From: an uncultured Flavobacterium sp.
GTDB taxonomy: Bacteria; Bacteroidota; Bacteroidia; Flavobacteriales; Flavobacteriaceae
DNA: 23,533 bases
Assembly: GCF_946220915.1 (NCBI RefSeq)
Contig: NZ_CAMIHH010000047.1
Coordinates: forward strand, 1-23,533
Direction of reading: 5' to 3'
Shown piece after piece: positions 23,398-23,533 of this stretch. The notes beneath the pieces were generated by a model. The model was not told where the DNA came from. It ran no database searches and saw only the letters and a program-made list of their open reading frames with translations. A program made the translations under genes and the position numbers. Within the stretch, counting starts at the first letter, position 1. Each line of letters opens with the position of its first letter.

Positions 23398-23533
23398 ATG
23401 AGGAATTTACAAGGGAAAAAATTGAACGAAATAAAAGAATATTATAACATATTCATCGCTTCTGTTCCAGAAAGTATTTTAAAAATAAAATCATTTTTAA
23501 ACAAACAAATGCTTAGGGAATTTGCCACTACCA
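23398..23533 (+). CDS. start of an unidentified AT-rich gene, cut by the window end
   Basis: An ATG at 23398 opens a frame of 45 codons that remains open to the window edge (MRNLQGKKLNEIKEYYNIFI, continuing to LREFATTT). It is lysine- and isoleucine-rich, with clearly more A and T than the genes to its left. No signal peptide or known motif is seen. It begins after the receptor terminator, so it is a separate transcription unit. It could be a real gene of foreign or accessory origin, but the visible part is too short to name. Confidence 0.5.
   Translation, partial: MRNLQGKKLNEIKEYYNIFIASVPESILKIKSFLNKQMLREFATT

Overview
The window looks like a chromosomal segment of a Bacteroidota bacterium, most likely Flavobacteriaceae. 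The evidence is: promoter elements of the Bacteroidota type (TAnnTTTG, once with a well-spaced TTG), almost no Shine-Dalgarno sequences before genes, an outer-membrane beta-barrel receptor with a carboxypeptidase-regulatory-like N-terminal domain, a short menE joined to a CPBP membrane protease, and many secreted proteins with short signal peptides ending in AQ-type cleavage sites. Base composition looks fairly balanced for this group except at the far right end, which turns AT-rich. No rRNA, tRNA, CRISPR array, insertion sequence or phage gene was seen, and no gene-free stretch exceeds 300 bases.

Left part (1-5623): after a short possible gene tail there is a cysteine-synthase-family PLP enzyme (minus), a secreted oligopeptidase B-like S9 protease (minus), and divergent from it a YbaB/EbfC nucleoid protein (plus). 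Then come a 25-codon remnant of a maltose/sugar O-acetyltransferase, an NTF2/SnoaL-like small protein and a threonine aldolase, all minus.

Middle (5624-13461): prfB (release factor 2) is read through a programmed +1 frameshift at an in-frame UGA and shares a compact divergent promoter region with threonine aldolase. Two tandem, co-linear soluble GAF-histidine kinases follow. A converging PiT phosphate transporter operon (DUF47/PhoU-like protein then transporter) comes next, then an acyl-CoA carboxyltransferase of the methylcrotonyl-CoA carboxylase beta type with a very strong terminator.

Right part (13462-23533): a SAM methyltransferase and an unrecognised lipoprotein form a pair, followed by a secreted M1 aminopeptidase. 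A minus-strand run reads CPBP protease, menE (overlapping by 8 nt), a secreted protein of unknown function, and a secreted protein resembling the periplasmic P1 region of SecD. That last gene is split into two reading frames, most simply by a small indel at an ATATA run. On the plus strand follow an ArsC-family reductase, a large outer-membrane receptor, its terminator, and the start of an AT-rich unidentified gene cut by the window end.

Most of the window is ordinary housekeeping and envelope biology. The observations most worth a second look are the split stand-alone SecD-P1-like protein, the kinase pair in which the second copy has lost two GAF cysteines, the acetyltransferase remnant, and the overlapping prfB/threonine aldolase promoters. 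I did not find convincing evidence of a wholly new multi-gene system.
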